From Gammaproteobacteria bacterium (lineage in GTDB: Bacteria > Pseudomonadota > Gammaproteobacteria > Thiohalomonadales > Thiohalomonadaceae): 64,000 nt of DNA. Of this stretch, positions 19,805 through 30,202 are shown piece after piece; position 1 is the stretch's first letter, and the number at the start of each line of letters is the position of its first letter. Made by a program: the position numbers and the translations under genes. The notes below the pieces were generated by a model. The model was not told where the DNA came from, did no database searches, and was given only the letters and a program-made list of their open reading frames with translations. The stretch is taken from positions 1 to 64,000 of the forward strand of contig JAPHTQ010000034.1 in the NCBI GenBank assembly GCA_026196275.1, in the 5' to 3' direction.

Positions 19805-20847
19805 GTGAAATCCGCGGTGAACTCTACGACGGCCAGACATCGCGTCACTTTCCGGCCCGCCTGTTGGTCGCCGCTGACGGCGAACTGCAGTTTTTCTGGG
19901 AGGGGGGGAGTTCCTCCTATCTGATGGGAGGGGTGAGGGTGAGCTCCCGGCTCGGCAATACCCCGCGCTACCTCACCCTGCCCGATGGCTGGAAGTTTGA
20001 GACCCGAGACAATGACGCGGTTGATTCCCTGCTGAGACAGAATAGACAGCACGGCTGGAATGCCTGGCTGCATAAACTGGAGAGCCGTTGGCACTACGTC
20101 GTTGCCGCGCTGGCATTCGTCGTCGTTTTCGTCTGGGTAATGTTGCAGTATGGTCTGCCCGCAGCGGCCGAGGGGATCGCCTACCGTCTGCCGGCGACTA
20201 TCACCGACGATGTCAGTGAGCAGACCCTGGGCTACCTTGATAAACATCTGTTCGCGCCGAGCGAACTGCCCGAGGCGCAGCAGACCCGGCTGCAGTTGCG
20301 TTTCGCGGCGATGACCTCCTCGCTCGATTCGGGACACGACTTTAGGTTGCAGTTCCGCAAGGGCGGGGAGGCGCTGGGCGCCAACGCCTTCGCCCTGCCA
20401 TCGGGTACTATCGTCATGACCGACGAGCTGGTGGCCTTGTCGGAAAACGAGAATGAACTGGCAGCGATCCTGGCGCACGAGCTGGGGCATGTGATGTATC
20501 GCCACAGCCTGCGGCAGATACTGCAGAATTCCGTGCTATCACTGTTTATAACCTACACTACCGGCGATGCCTCAAGCTTGGTGGTGGCCCTGCCGATGAT
20601 GCTGGTCCAGCTTGGTTATTCGCGCGATTTCGAGCGCGAGGCAGATCGCTACGCCCACGACTATATGCTGGAAAACGGAATAGCACTGGAGCACTTCGCC
20701 CACATTCTGAGCCGTATCGAGGTGTCCCACCGCGAGCGGCGCGAAGAGATGAAGAGGCGCGGCGAGCGCGCGAAGGTCTTCGAATACCTCTCCACCCACC
20801 CCGACACCGGTGAGCGGGTAAAGCTGTTTATGGATGAAAAGCGATAA
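19801..20847 (+). CDS. M48-family membrane metallopeptidase
   Basis: Predicted zinc peptidase of 348 residues. An N-terminal soluble region is followed by one membrane helix (about 97-117; VVAALAFVVVFVWVMLQYG). The active site is LAHELGHVMYRH near residue 226, with the third zinc ligand in READRYAHDYM. The start is GTG overlapping the DUF898 stop (GTGA). Pairing of YjgN-type membrane proteins with M48 peptidases recurs in proteobacteria. The role may be envelope protein quality control, but the substrate is unknown. Confidence 0.92.
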   Translation: MSEIRGELYDGQTSRHFPARLLVAADGELQFFWEGGSSSYLMGGVRVSSRLGNTPRYLTLPDGWKFETRDNDAVDSLLRQNRQHGWNAWLHKLESRWHYVVAALAFVVVFVWVMLQYGLPAAAEGIAYRLPATITDDVSEQTLGYLDKHLFAPSELPEAQQTRLQLRFAAMTSSLDSGHDFRLQFRKGGEALGANAFALPSGTIVMTDELVALSENENELAAILAHELGHVMYRHSLRQILQNSVLSLFITYTTGDASSLVVALPMMLVQLGYSRDFEREADRYAHDYMLENGIALEHFAHILSRIEVSHRERREEMKRRGERAKVFEYLSTHPDTGERVKLFMDEKR

Positions 20848-20884
20848 CGGAGAGTGCGCAGAGGGCGCAAAGATATAAGAAAAT

Positions 20885-20913
20885 AAACCGGACACAACTC
20901 TATCCGGTTTTTT
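20885..20913 (+). terminator. Rho-independent terminator after the M48 peptidase gene
   Basis: Stem AAACCGGA / TCCGGTTT followed by further T residues. It lies about 40 bases past the stop codon. Confidence 0.8.
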
Positions 20914-20935
20914 CATTTAAATAGGGCATAAATAG

Positions 20936-20959
20936 GCCGGGCAGTAATGCCCGGCTTTT
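20936..20959. repeat. GCCGGGCA/TGCCCGGC hairpin, possible bidirectional terminator
   Basis: Perfect 8-bp stem with loop GTAA followed by TTTT, between two convergent genes. A degenerate second copy (GGGGCATTACTGCCC) lies near 20984-20999, and a related hairpin at 16463-16486. CGCAAAG-type repeats bracket this gap at about 20850-20873 and 21028-21068. Confidence 0.7.
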
Positions 20960-21071
20960 GTTATATACTGAAGTTCTGGTTGCGGGGCATTACTGCCCAG
21001 CCTATATTTTATTCCTCGGTAATGATTCTCTCTGCGTCCTTTGCGTCTCTGCGCCCTCCGCGTGAAAGCTT

Positions 21072-23987
21072 TTAAAGCTTAATTACCTCGAAACCCAACT
21101 CCTCGTTTTTCGCCAGGGTGGCCGGATCGCTGATCACGGCGGTGCTGGCCCGTTCGGGTTTGAGCCAGGTTTCGGCGACGCGTTTGAGATCGTCCTGCTT
21201 TACCTCAAGGATACGGGCACGGAAGCGACGGCGTTGCTCCGGGGTACGGCCATGGAGGATGCCGTGGAAGGTCTTCTTCGCCTCGCCAGCCGGTGAGCCC
21301 GGTTTGTCGATACTGCTGATGATGCCGAGGATCGCCTCCTCCACCAACCGATCTTCATGGCTGTTTTCCAGCAGCCACCTAATCGAACTGTCGAAATCGG
21401 CCAGGGTTTCGGCCAGCCGCGGGTCGCGGTAGGAGAAGAAGCGGAAACCGCCGCTGTCCGGGTCGAAGCTGGCGCCGCCGCCGTAGGCACCGCCCTGTTC
21501 GCGGATGGCGCGGTGGAGGAAGTTGTTGCGCAGAAAACCGGCCAGGACCATCAGCGCCGGCGCATCCGGGTGTTCGGCGGCGACAGTGGGGTAGGCCTTG
21601 GCGCAGAAGTTCACCTGGGTTGAGGTTGACCAGGCTTGCCGGAGTTGGCCGGCTGGTGGCGGGGCGCTGAAACGGGCGGTGTTTGTCTGGAAGGTCCGTT
21701 CCCGCCAAAGTCGCTCGGCCGTGTCGTTGAGTGGCTGTTGTTCGGCCTCCTCGCCGATCAGCAGCAGCTGTCGCGGTGCATTGACCAAGCGGTCACGAAT
21801 CTGTGCCAGGCTGGCGGCAAAGGTCTCGAGGGTGGCGGGATCATCCAGGCTGTCATCCAGCGCCTTCAGCGCCTTGATCCCGGCCAGTCCGCTCCAGCGG
21901 TGGTTGAGGGCGGCGTTGGGCGCCAGGCCGCTGGCGGCGGCGGTCATGGCCAGTGCATGACCGGCGCTGGTGACCCGCTGCTCGCGGTACATCCGCTCCT
22001 GGGCAACCAGTTCGCGAATGCGTGCCAGCTCATCAAAGCGTGCGTTGGTGAATATCTCCCGCATCAGCTCGCCCAGCTCTGCCTGGTAACGCTTGAGCGC
22101 CTTGCCGGAGAGGGTCAGTACGCTGCGGTCGCGCTGGGTGTCGTCCACCGCGCCGCGAATGGCAACATTGGCGCCGATGCCGCCGGTGACTGCTGCCTGG
22201 AGACTCTGGGCCTGCAGGTAGTCCAGCTTGCCGCAGCCTACCTCGGTGAGAATGTCGCAGAAGATCGGCAGCAGCTCGGTCAGCGTCGGCTCCATTTCGG
22301 GCAGGTCGACCACCAGCTGCTGGTAGACCAGCCCGTTGGTGCCGCGGGCGAACCAGCTGGCAGGCATGCCGGCGATCGTGTGATCCGTTCCTTGCGGGAT
22401 CGTCAGATCGGTGGGAATATCCTCCAGCCCCACCTTGGGCAGCCCCTCCGGATCGTCCTGCTGGTTCTGGCGCTCGAGCAGCCTGGTGGCCATCTCGATC
22501 ACACGCTGCTTGTCAGCATCGCTCATCGCCGCCTTCATCTTCGCCAGTCGCTCGGCCTCAGCGGCGGCACGCTCCTCGCTCAGTTTCGGGTCGGGTTTCA
22601 TCACTAGGCGGACCCGATGCGGGTTTTCCAGCAACTCGCGCGCCAGGCCTTTGATAAAGGAGGGGTCCTTGATCTGCTGACGCAGTTTTTCCAGCACCGG
22701 GTCGATATCCAGCACCTCCGCCACATCGGCCCCATGCAGCGCCGGGCTGAGACTGTGTACCATCAGCTGCAGGCCGAAGGGCAACCCGTCGCCGCTGATC
22801 TCGCGCTGGGAGAGCTCCAGCTGGTGCAGCACCGCCTCGACCATCGACGGCTCGACACCGTTTTCCGCCACCTCCTGCAGCACACCCAGCACCAGTTGTT
22901 CCACCGCCTCGGCCTGTTCCGGGTTGGATCCCTCCAGCCCGGCGGAGAACATCATCTCGCGATTGGAATCGGAGAGGCCGCACAGCGGTGAGGGGGCGCT
23001 GCCCAGGTCGGTGGTCTCCAGCGCGCGCAGCAGTGGTGAGGCGCCGTTGTCCAGCAACACGCCGGAGAGCAGGTGGGCGCGCATCACCGCTTCGGCGTCG
23101 GTGCTGCGATCCAGCAACCAGCCGAGGACGATATGGGTCTTGTCAGCGGTCTGCTCCTCGCCATCCAGTGCATAACACTCCTCAACCTGGACGGGGGCGC
23201 TGTAACGCTGCTCGTCCGGTACCGAGATATCCATCTCCAGCGCCTGGAACTCGCCCAGCGCACCGGCCTCGAATCTGGCCTGGTGCTCGGCGGCGGGGAT
23301 ATCACCAAAGGTCATGAACACCGCATTGCTCGGATGGTAGTGGCGGGCGTGAAAGGCCTTGAGCTGTGCGTAGGTGAGATCGGGAATGCGCTCGGGATCA
23401 CCGCCGGAGTTGTGGTGGTAGGTGGTGGTGGGAAACAGCTCCCGGGTCAATGTCTGATAGAGGGCCGTGGTGGGGGAGCTCATTGCCCCCTTCATCTCGT
23501 TGAATACCACGCCCTTGAAGACCAGCTCGGAGCTTGGGTTATCCGCCTCGGCGAACTCCACCCGGTGCCCCTCCTGCAGGAAGTCCAGTTCATTGAGTGT
23601 GGGGAAGAAGACCGCATCGAGGTAGACGTCCAGCAGGTTGTCGAAGTCCTTGCGATTGCGGCTGGCGAAGGGATAGGCAGTCCAGTCCGCGGCGGTGAAG
23701 GCGTTCATGAAGGTATTGAGCGAGCGGCGGGTCATCATGAAGAAGGGATCACGGGCCGGATACCTGCGGCTGCCGCAGAGACTGGTATGTTCCAGGATGT
23801 GGGCCACCCCGCTGGAGTCCTGGGGTACGGTGCGGAATGCCACCAGAAAGGCGTTCTGGTCATCCTCGGTACTCAGGTGGTAATGGACCGCACCGGTGAC
23901 ACGGTGGCGGTACTCCTCCAGGCCGATGTTCAGGGCCGGAATGTGATGTTGGCGGACAAAATCGAAGGCGGGGTCTATTTGACTCAT
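21072..23987 (-). CDS. M16C-family zinc metallopeptidase (presequence-protease/insulinase-like)
   Basis: Large 971-residue peptidase of the PreP type. The inverted zinc motif HILEH lies at residues 63-67 in VAHILEHTSLCGSRRYPARD, with the downstream glutamate region in VFKGVVFNEMKGAMSSP. The two homologous halves of about 450 residues each, joined by a linker near 500-560, match the clam-shell fold that degrades small unfolded peptides. No signal peptide is seen at the chosen start, so it is probably cytoplasmic. The upstream in-frame extension (40 codons, proline-rich) was rejected. It is convergent with the M48 gene. Confidence 0.94.
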   Translation of the reverse strand: MSQIDPAFDFVRQHHIPALNIGLEEYRHRVTGAVHYHLSTEDDQNAFLVAFRTVPQDSSGVAHILEHTSLCGSRRYPARDPFFMMTRRSLNTFMNAFTAADWTAYPFASRNRKDFDNLLDVYLDAVFFPTLNELDFLQEGHRVEFAEADNPSSELVFKGVVFNEMKGAMSSPTTALYQTLTRELFPTTTYHHNSGGDPERIPDLTYAQLKAFHARHYHPSNAVFMTFGDIPAAEHQARFEAGALGEFQALEMDISVPDEQRYSAPVQVEECYALDGEEQTADKTHIVLGWLLDRSTDAEAVMRAHLLSGVLLDNGASPLLRALETTDLGSAPSPLCGLSDSNREMMFSAGLEGSNPEQAEAVEQLVLGVLQEVAENGVEPSMVEAVLHQLELSQREISGDGLPFGLQLMVHSLSPALHGADVAEVLDIDPVLEKLRQQIKDPSFIKGLARELLENPHRVRLVMKPDPKLSEERAAAEAERLAKMKAAMSDADKQRVIEMATRLLERQNQQDDPEGLPKVGLEDIPTDLTIPQGTDHTIAGMPASWFARGTNGLVYQQLVVDLPEMEPTLTELLPIFCDILTEVGCGKLDYLQAQSLQAAVTGGIGANVAIRGAVDDTQRDRSVLTLSGKALKRYQAELGELMREIFTNARFDELARIRELVAQERMYREQRVTSAGHALAMTAAASGLAPNAALNHRWSGLAGIKALKALDDSLDDPATLETFAASLAQIRDRLVNAPRQLLLIGEEAEQQPLNDTAERLWRERTFQTNTARFSAPPPAGQLRQAWSTSTQVNFCAKAYPTVAAEHPDAPALMVLAGFLRNNFLHRAIREQGGAYGGGASFDPDSGGFRFFSYRDPRLAETLADFDSSIRWLLENSHEDRLVEEAILGIISSIDKPGSPAGEAKKTFHGILHGRTPEQRRRFRARILEVKQDDLKRVAETWLKPERASTAVISDPATLAKNEELGFEVIKL

Positions 23988-24090
23988 GGTGTGGGGCAAA
24001 TCCTGTATACCTGTAATGGGATAGAGTAAGAGGTTAGGGCAAGTAGGGCAGTATACAAGATGGGGCGTGGGAGGAGGGGGGTTGCGGAAA

Positions 24091-24110
24091 AATGAATGAT
24101 CGTTCATTCT
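24091..24110. promoter_or_regulatory. Candidate TetR-type operator upstream of the RND operon
   Basis: Inverted repeat GAATGA-TCGT-TCATTC, perfect hexamer arms with a four-base spacer, about 65 bases before the adaptor start. Form and position fit the binding site of an AcrR-like repressor. The TetR gene at the end of the operon is the obvious candidate. Confidence 0.65.
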
Positions 24111-24172
24111 ACGCCGTCAGCGTCCCCTGGCACAGGTTGCCAGGCATCTCCCTGCCTGAATGAGGTCCATCT

Positions 24173-25339
24173 ATGTCATCGCTCAATCCGTTGCCGCGTG
24201 CGGTTCTTCTTCTGTTGGCGCTGGGCGCCGTCGTGCTGTCAGGTTGCTCTGATGAGCAGGCCGCAGGGCCTGGAGAGCAGGGACGACCGGCGCCCGAGGT
24301 GACGGTGGTCACCCTCAAGTCGGAGACGGTGACCCTGAGCCGTGAGCTGCCCGGGCGGGCGCACGCCTCGGTGGTGGCCGAGGTGCGTCCGCAGGTCAGC
24401 GGCATCATCCGCGAGCAGCTGTTCGAGGAGGGTGGCACCGTGGAAGAGGGGCAAGCACTGTATCAGCTGGAGGATGACATTTACCGGGCCGATTTTCAGA
24501 GTGCCCAGGCGGCACTGGCGCGGGCCAGGGCCGGTGTCGAGGTTGCCCGTGCCCGTGCCGAACGGGCCGATGAGCTGGTCAAAACAAAGTCGATCAGCCA
24601 GCAGGATTATGACGACATCAAAGCGGGGCTGCTGCAGGCGCAGGCCGAGTTGAGAGTCGCCCAGGCGGCACTAAACAGTGCCCGGATCTATCGCGATTAC
24701 AGTCGTATTACCGCACCCATCAGCGGGCAGATTGGCAAATCTGCAGTAACCCGCGGGGCGCTGGTGACCACCAACCAGGCCCAGCCGCTGGCCACGGTAC
24801 AGCAACTCGACCCGCTGTTTGTCGATCTGAACCAACCGAGCAGTGAGCTGCTGCAGCTGCGCAAGGCGGTGGCTGCCGGCACGCTCACGCACGCGGAGCA
24901 GATCCCGGTCACCCTGCTGCTGGAGGATGGCAGCCGTTATGAGCATGCGGGGATGCTGGCCTTCTCCGAGATGACGGTTGACCCCTCCACCGGCAGTTTC
25001 TCCCTGCGCGTGGTGGTGCCCAACCCCGATCATCTCCTGCTGCCGGGGATGTATGTGCGTGCCCAGGTGGCCACCGGTACGCGCGAGCAGGCGCTGCTGG
25101 TGCCGCAACAGGCAGTGCAGCGCGACCCCAGGGGAAATACCCGCGTGATGCTGGTCGGGGCGGAGAACCTCGTCGAGGTGCGGCCGGTAAAGGTCAGCCG
25201 CACCGTTGGTGACCAGTGGCTGGTTGAAGAGGGGCTTGCGGAGGGCGATCGGGTGATCACCGAGGGGCTGCAGAAGATCCGTCCCGGCGCGCCGGTCCGC
25301 CTGGCCGGGGCTGTCGCCGCCGGCGGCACAGCCGAGTAA
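24173..25339 (+). CDS. RND efflux periplasmic adaptor (AcrA/MexA-like lipoprotein)
   Basis: Membrane fusion protein of 388 residues linking the inner-membrane pump to an outer-membrane channel. A lipoprotein signal ([14 protein letters not shown]) ends in the lipobox cysteine near residue 25. It then shows the standard order: beta-barrel strand, lipoyl half ([20 protein letters not shown]), alpha-hairpin (about 105-165), second lipoyl half, beta-barrel and membrane-proximal domain. The sequence is close to the AcrA/MexA class. It is followed 11 bases later by the pump gene. No outer-membrane channel gene is in this operon. Confidence 0.96.
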   Translation: MSSLNPLPRAVLLLLALGAVVLSGCSDEQAAGPGEQGRPAPEVTVVTLKSETVTLSRELPGRAHASVVAEVRPQVSGIIREQLFEEGGTVEEGQALYQLEDDIYRADFQSAQAALARARAGVEVARARAERADELVKTKSISQQDYDDIKAGLLQAQAELRVAQAALNSARIYRDYSRITAPISGQIGKSAVTRGALVTTNQAQPLATVQQLDPLFVDLNQPSSELLQLRKAVAAGTLTHAEQIPVTLLLEDGSRYEHAGMLAFSEMTVDPSTGSFSLRVVVPNPDHLLLPGMYVRAQVATGTREQALLVPQQAVQRDPRGNTRVMLVGAENLVEVRPVKVSRTVGDQWLVEEGLAEGDRVITEGLQKIRPGAPVRLAGAVAAGGTAE

Positions 25340-25350
25340 CGGGGGCTAAC

Positions 25351-28300
25351 ATGGCACGATTCTTTATTGATCGTCCGGTTTTTGCCTGGGTGATTGCGAT
25401 CATTATTATGCTGGCCGGTGCCCTGTCCCTCGTCCGGCTGGCGGTAGAGCGCTATCCGACCATCGCACCACCGGCGATCACCGTTCAGGCCACCTACCCC
25501 GGTGCTTCGGCCAAGGTGGTCGAAGACTCGGTGACGCAGATCATCGAACAGAACATGACGGGACTGGACGGCCTGCTCTATATGTCTGCCACCAGCGAGA
25601 GTAATGGCCGGGCATCCATCACCCTCACCTTTGACAACCAGACCGACCCCGACACCGCCCAGGTGCAGGTACAGAACAAGCTGCAGCTGGCGATGCCGCT
25701 ATTGCCGCAGGATGTGCAACGTCAGGGGGTCAACGTGAGCAAGGGGCGTACCGGCTTTTTGATGGTGGCCGGTTTTGTCTCTACCGACGGCAGCATGAAT
25801 CGTTCCGATATCGCGGACTATGTTTCTGCGAATCTGGCCGACCCGCTCGGCCGGGTGCCGGGGGTGGGTAACATCCAGATATTCGGTTCACAGTATGCGA
25901 TGCGCATCTGGCTCGATCCGGACAAGCTGCACGGTTATGGTCTGATGGTCGAGGATATTATCGAGATTGTCCAGGCGCAGAACGCGCAGGTGGCTCTCGG
26001 TCAGCTCGGCGGCACGCCCTCAGTAAAGGGGCAGCGGCTCAATGCCACGATTTCCGCCCAGAGCCGGCTGCAGACGCCAGAGCAGTTCCGCAACATCGTG
26101 GTGCGCAGCGAGGCGGATGGCTCGGTGTTGCGCCTCGGTGATATCGCTCGGGTGGAGATCGGTGCAGAGAGCTATGCGCATATCTCCCGCTACAACCGCC
26201 AGCCGGCCAGTGGCGTGGCCATTATGCTGGCTGACGGGGCCAATGCGCTGGAGACCTCCGAGGCGGTGAAGGCGCGGCTCGATGAGCTCAAGCCCTTCTT
26301 CCCGCAGGGACTCGACTATGTGGTGCCGTTCGACACCACGCCCTTTGTCAAGGTCTCCATCGAAGGGGTGATCCAGACCCTGGTGGAGGCGATCATTCTC
26401 GTCTTCGCGGTGATGTATCTGTTCCTGCAGAACTTCCGCGCCACGCTGATCCCGACCCTGGCGATCCCGGTGGTGCTGCTGGGTACCCTCGCCGTACTCT
26501 CCACTCTCGGCTTCTCGGTCAACATGCTCACCATGTTCGCCATGGTACTGGCCATCGGCCTGCTGGTGGATGATGCCATCGTGGTGGTGGAGAATGTCGA
26601 GCGTATCATGAGCGAGGAGGGGCTCTCCCCGCTGGAGGCGACCCGCAAGTCGATGGACCAGATCACCGGCGCGCTGGTGGGGATCGGCCTGGTGCTCTCC
26701 GCGGTGTTCGTACCGATGGCCTTTATGGGCGGCTCCATCGGCATCATCTATCAGCAGTTCTCGGTGACCATTGTCTCGGCGATGGCGTTGTCGGTGCTGG
26801 TGGCGATCATCCTCACCCCGGCGCTCTGCGCCACCATCCTCAAGCCACTGCACAAGGGTGAGCACTACGGCGAGCGGGGCTTCTTCGGCTGGTTCAACCG
26901 CAATTTCGACCGTGGCAGCCGTGCCTATCAGGGGGCGGTGCGCGGGATCATCCACCGGGGAGTGCGCTTCATGGTGATTTTTAGCGCGCTGTTCGCGCTG
27001 ATGCTCTTCCTGTTCATGCGGGTGCCCGGCTCCTTCATTCCAGAAGAGGATCAGGGGGTGCTCTTCTCCATGGTCAATGCCCCTGCCGGTTCTACCCAGG
27101 AGCGCACCATGGATGTGATCTATCAGCTCGAGGACTATTTTCTGGACCAGGAGCAGGAGGCGGTGGTCTCGGTATTCAGCGTGCAGGGTTTCAGCTTTGC
27201 CGGTAGCGGGCAGAACACCGGTATCGCCTTTATCAACATGAAGGATTGGGACGAGCGTACGGCTCCCTCGCTTTCAGTCTCCGCCGTTGCCGGCCGGGCG
27301 ATGGGGGCGCTAAGCCAGATCAAGGATGCCATGGTCTTTGCCTTCGCCCCGCCGGCGATGCCGGAACTGGGGACCTCCACGGGTTTTGCCATGTTCCTCA
27401 AGGACAATGCGAATCTCGGCCACGAAACCCTTCTGGCGGCACGCAACCAGTTCCTGGGGATGGCGGGAGAGAGCTCTTTGCTGGTCAACGTACGTCCCAA
27501 CGGCCAGGAAGATCGGCCGCAGTTCCGTCTTGAGGTGGACACCGGGAAGGCGGCGGCACTGGGTCTGTTGATCGATGATATCAATGCTACGCTGCGCGCC
27601 GCCTGGGGCGGACAGTACATCGATGATTTTATCGACCGCGGCCGGGTGAAGAAGGTCTATATCCAGGCCGATGCCCCCTTCCGCATGGTGCCGGAGGATT
27701 TCAATCGCTGGTCGGTGCGCAACAACGAGGGAGAGATGGTGCCGGTCTCCGCCTTCGTCACCACCCGCTGGGAGTACGGTTCGCCACGGCTGGAGCGCTA
27801 CAACGGTGTGCCGGCAATGGAGCTTAACGGCCAGGCTGCGCCGGGTGTCAGCTCCGGTGAGGCGATGGCAGAGGTGGAGCGTCTGGTGGGACAGCTGCCC
27901 CAAGGGATCGGCATGGAGTGGACCGCACTCTCCTATCAGGAGAAGCAGTCGGGTTCACAGACGCCGCTGCTCTACACCCTGTCACTGCTGGTCGTGTTCC
28001 TCTGCCTGGCGGCACTGTACGAGAGCTGGTCGGTACCCACGGCGGTGCTGCTGGTGGCGCCGCTGGGGATCCTCGGCACCGTGCTGGCCGCCTCGCTGCG
28101 CGGTATGGAGCGCGATGTCTACTTCCAGGTGGCGATGTTGACCACCGTCGGACTGACCAGCAAGAACGCGATTCTGATCGTCGAGTTTGCCAAAGCCAAC
28201 CTGGAACAGGGGATGGATCTTGTTCGCGCTACCATGACGGCGGTGCGTGATCGCCTGCGACCGATCCTCATGACCTCGCTCGCCTTCGGTCTTGGCGTGT

Positions 28301-28476
28301 TGCCGCTGGCCATCTCCAGTGGTGCCGGCTCCGGTGCGCAGCGGGCGATTGGCACCGGGGTGCTGGGTGGCATGCTGGTGGGAACCTTCCTCGGTATCTT
28401 CTTCATCCCGCTCTTCTTTGTGCTGGTGCAGCGGGTGTTCGGGCGCTCCTCCGCTAACAACGGAAACGCCCCATGA
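25351..28476 (+). CDS. RND multidrug efflux pump, HAE1 family (AcrB/MexB-like)
   Basis: Inner-membrane proton-driven drug exporter. The 1041 residues match the family (AcrB has 1049). The start [20 protein letters not shown] is the hallmark N-terminus. Proton-relay aspartates are in the helix segment [20 protein letters not shown] near residue 405, and the lysine helix is in [15 protein letters not shown] near residue 935. Two large periplasmic loops separate the 12 membrane helices. The stop overlaps the TetR start (ATGA), so the pump and a regulator are co-transcribed. Confidence 0.97.
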   Translation: MARFFIDRPVFAWVIAIIIMLAGALSLVRLAVERYPTIAPPAITVQATYPGASAKVVEDSVTQIIEQNMTGLDGLLYMSATSESNGRASITLTFDNQTDPDTAQVQVQNKLQLAMPLLPQDVQRQGVNVSKGRTGFLMVAGFVSTDGSMNRSDIADYVSANLADPLGRVPGVGNIQIFGSQYAMRIWLDPDKLHGYGLMVEDIIEIVQAQNAQVALGQLGGTPSVKGQRLNATISAQSRLQTPEQFRNIVVRSEADGSVLRLGDIARVEIGAESYAHISRYNRQPASGVAIMLADGANALETSEAVKARLDELKPFFPQGLDYVVPFDTTPFVKVSIEGVIQTLVEAIILVFAVMYLFLQNFRATLIPTLAIPVVLLGTLAVLSTLGFSVNMLTMFAMVLAIGLLVDDAIVVVENVERIMSEEGLSPLEATRKSMDQITGALVGIGLVLSAVFVPMAFMGGSIGIIYQQFSVTIVSAMALSVLVAIILTPALCATILKPLHKGEHYGERGFFGWFNRNFDRGSRAYQGAVRGIIHRGVRFMVIFSALFALMLFLFMRVPGSFIPEEDQGVLFSMVNAPAGSTQERTMDVIYQLEDYFLDQEQEAVVSVFSVQGFSFAGSGQNTGIAFINMKDWDERTAPSLSVSAVAGRAMGALSQIKDAMVFAFAPPAMPELGTSTGFAMFLKDNANLGHETLLAARNQFLGMAGESSLLVNVRPNGQEDRPQFRLEVDTGKAAALGLLIDDINATLRAAWGGQYIDDFIDRGRVKKVYIQADAPFRMVPEDFNRWSVRNNEGEMVPVSAFVTTRWEYGSPRLERYNGVPAMELNGQAAPGVSSGEAMAEVERLVGQLPQGIGMEWTALSYQEKQSGSQTPLLYTLSLLVVFLCLAALYESWSVPTAVLLVAPLGILGTVLAASLRGMERDVYFQVAMLTTVGLTSKNAILIVEFAKANLEQGMDLVRATMTAVRDRLRPILMTSLAFGLGVLPLAISSGAGSGAQRAIGTGVLGGMLVGTFLGIFFIPLFFVLVQRVFGRSSANNGNAP

Positions 28477-29090
28477 TGGTGGCTTCAGGCCAGGATTGCG
28501 CCAAGCGCAATGAGCGGGCTCAGCTGCAGCGTGAGCGGATCCTCTGCGCTGCGCAGAAGTGCTTTATCGAGCACGGCTTTCATGCCGCCAGCATGGCCAG
28601 CATTGCCGAGGCGGCACAGATGAGCGCCGGGCTGATCTACCGCTACTTTGAGAACAAGAACGCGATCATCCTGGCGATCATTGCCCGCCAGCTTGAAGAG
28701 AAGCAGGCGGATATTGCGGCGTTACAGACAGAGAGTGACTTGGCGCCACGGATCAGGGAGCTGTTCCAAAGCTGGCAAGGCGGTGACAGCGAGGTAATGA
28801 GTGCGCCGCTGTTTCTCGAAATGACCGCAGAGGCCAGCCGCGATCGGCAGATCGGGACGGCACTGCGCGATGCCGATGAACGCACCCGTGCCGAGTTTTC
28901 CCGTTGGCTGAGTCAGCGCAAGAGTTCGGCGGGCAAGGCTATAGTCGAAGAGGAGGTGCAGTGGCGCGCCTTTGCCCTGCAGTGTTTTATCGAGGGGCTG
29001 GCGATCCGCGCCATCCGCGAACCTGAGCTGGACAAAAAAGTCCTGGATGAATCCCTCAAAATGTTATTGCCCGTTATATTGATGGGGTAG
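28473..29090 (+). CDS. TetR/AcrR-family transcriptional regulator
   Basis: Probable repressor of the preceding efflux genes. It has 205 residues with an N-terminal helix-turn-helix (about 25-65; [20 protein letters not shown], then [16 protein letters not shown]) and a helical ligand-binding C-terminal domain. It sits at the 3' end of the operon it probably controls, instead of divergently upstream as for AcrR. This gives an autoregulatory loop. The matching palindrome is at 24091-24110. Start uncertainty: a second ATG lies three bases downstream. Confidence 0.93.
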   Translation: MMVASGQDCAKRNERAQLQRERILCAAQKCFIEHGFHAASMASIAEAAQMSAGLIYRYFENKNAIILAIIARQLEEKQADIAALQTESDLAPRIRELFQSWQGGDSEVMSAPLFLEMTAEASRDRQIGTALRDADERTRAEFSRWLSQRKSSAGKAIVEEEVQWRAFALQCFIEGLAIRAIREPELDKKVLDESLKMLLPVILMG

Positions 29091-29096
29091 CGTTCA

Positions 29097-30158
29097 ATGC
29101 TGAAACTGTTTGGACGGGCCGTGTCAGCCGCTGACTGCCGACCCCGTTACCTGCGGTCAGTGGCTAAACCGTTCGCAACCTCGATGCTCACCCTGTTTTT
29201 CAGTTGGGCTCTGCCGGGGGTGACCTTGGCGAACGGGGTGGACAAAATGGCAACGCTGAGCATCACCTACGAAAATGACATCGTTGCGGGGACAGACAAG
29301 CACTATACCAACGGCATCAAGGTGATCTACGTCCCTGAAAGGGTGGTCCCCACGCCGTCATGGGCATACAAAGCCGCCAAGCTGGTGCCATGGTTTCCCG
29401 CCGCGGGGGAGATACGCCACGGCTATCTCTTTGGCCAGAGCATCTTTACCGCCAGCGATATTACCCTGTCCAATCCGCCTCTTGATGATCGCCCCTACGC
29501 CGGCTGGCTATATGGCGGGGTTGGCATTGGCACCGAAAGTGGCAGGCAGCTTGATCTGCTGGTGCTGAGTATCGGTATTGTCGGGCCAGCCTCCCTCGCC
29601 GAGGAGGGGCAGAAACTGGTGCATCAGACGATCGGTGGGGATATGCCCCAGGGCTGGGGGACGCAGTTGGCCAATGAGCCGGGTTTTGTCATCATGACCC
29701 AACGCAGCTGGCGTGTTGTGGAGCACGCCTTCGGAGGTGGCGCAAGGCTGGATCTGACCAGCCATCTCGGCACCGCCCTAGGCAATATCTTCACCCATGG
29801 CAGCACGGGGCTGACCGTGCGTTTTGGCGGACACCTGCCGCGTGACTATGGCCCACCCCGCATCGAGCCTGGCCTGCCCGGTTCAGCGAACTTTGCACCG
29901 GTAACCGGTTCAGGCTGGTACTTCTTTACAGGGGTCGAAGGCCGGCTGGTCGCCCGCAATATCTTCCTTGACGGTAACACGTTCCGTGACAGTCGCCGTG
30001 TCGACAAATACCCGCTGGTCGGTGATCTGCAGCTCGGTTTTGTCGTGGACTGGCAAACTGCCCGTTTTAACTACACCCATGTATTCCGGACCCGCGAATA
30101 TAAAACCCAGGAGGGCGGCGACAGCTTCGGGGTGTTCAGTATCTCTTTCAAGTTTTGA
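29097..30158 (+). CDS. LpxR-family lipid A deacylase-like outer membrane protein (DUF2219)
   Basis: Predicted outer-membrane beta-barrel of 353 residues. Family hallmarks are present: ITYENDIVAGTDKHYTNGI with the conserved Asn-Asp pair near the mature N-terminus, DDRPYAGWLY, the GGDMPQGWGTQLANEPG loop with His and Glu nearby (HQTIGGDM), and a C-terminal phenylalanine (FSISFKF). LpxR removes the 3'-acyloxyacyl chain of lipid A in Salmonella. Activity here is inferred. The signal peptide is preceded by a long basic stretch; an internal ATG at 29184 (MLTLFFSWALPGVTLANG) may be the real start. It lies seven bases after the TetR gene, so it may belong to the efflux operon. Confidence 0.88.
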   Translation: MLKLFGRAVSAADCRPRYLRSVAKPFATSMLTLFFSWALPGVTLANGVDKMATLSITYENDIVAGTDKHYTNGIKVIYVPERVVPTPSWAYKAAKLVPWFPAAGEIRHGYLFGQSIFTASDITLSNPPLDDRPYAGWLYGGVGIGTESGRQLDLLVLSIGIVGPASLAEEGQKLVHQTIGGDMPQGWGTQLANEPGFVIMTQRSWRVVEHAFGGGARLDLTSHLGTALGNIFTHGSTGLTVRFGGHLPRDYGPPRIEPGLPGSANFAPVTGSGWYFFTGVEGRLVARNIFLDGNTFRDSRRVDKYPLVGDLQLGFVVDWQTARFNYTHVFRTREYKTQEGGDSFGVFSISFKF

Positions 30159-30202
30159 AAAGGTAGTTCAGGCGCTGCAAGGGGGGCGCCGATAAAACGA
30201 CT

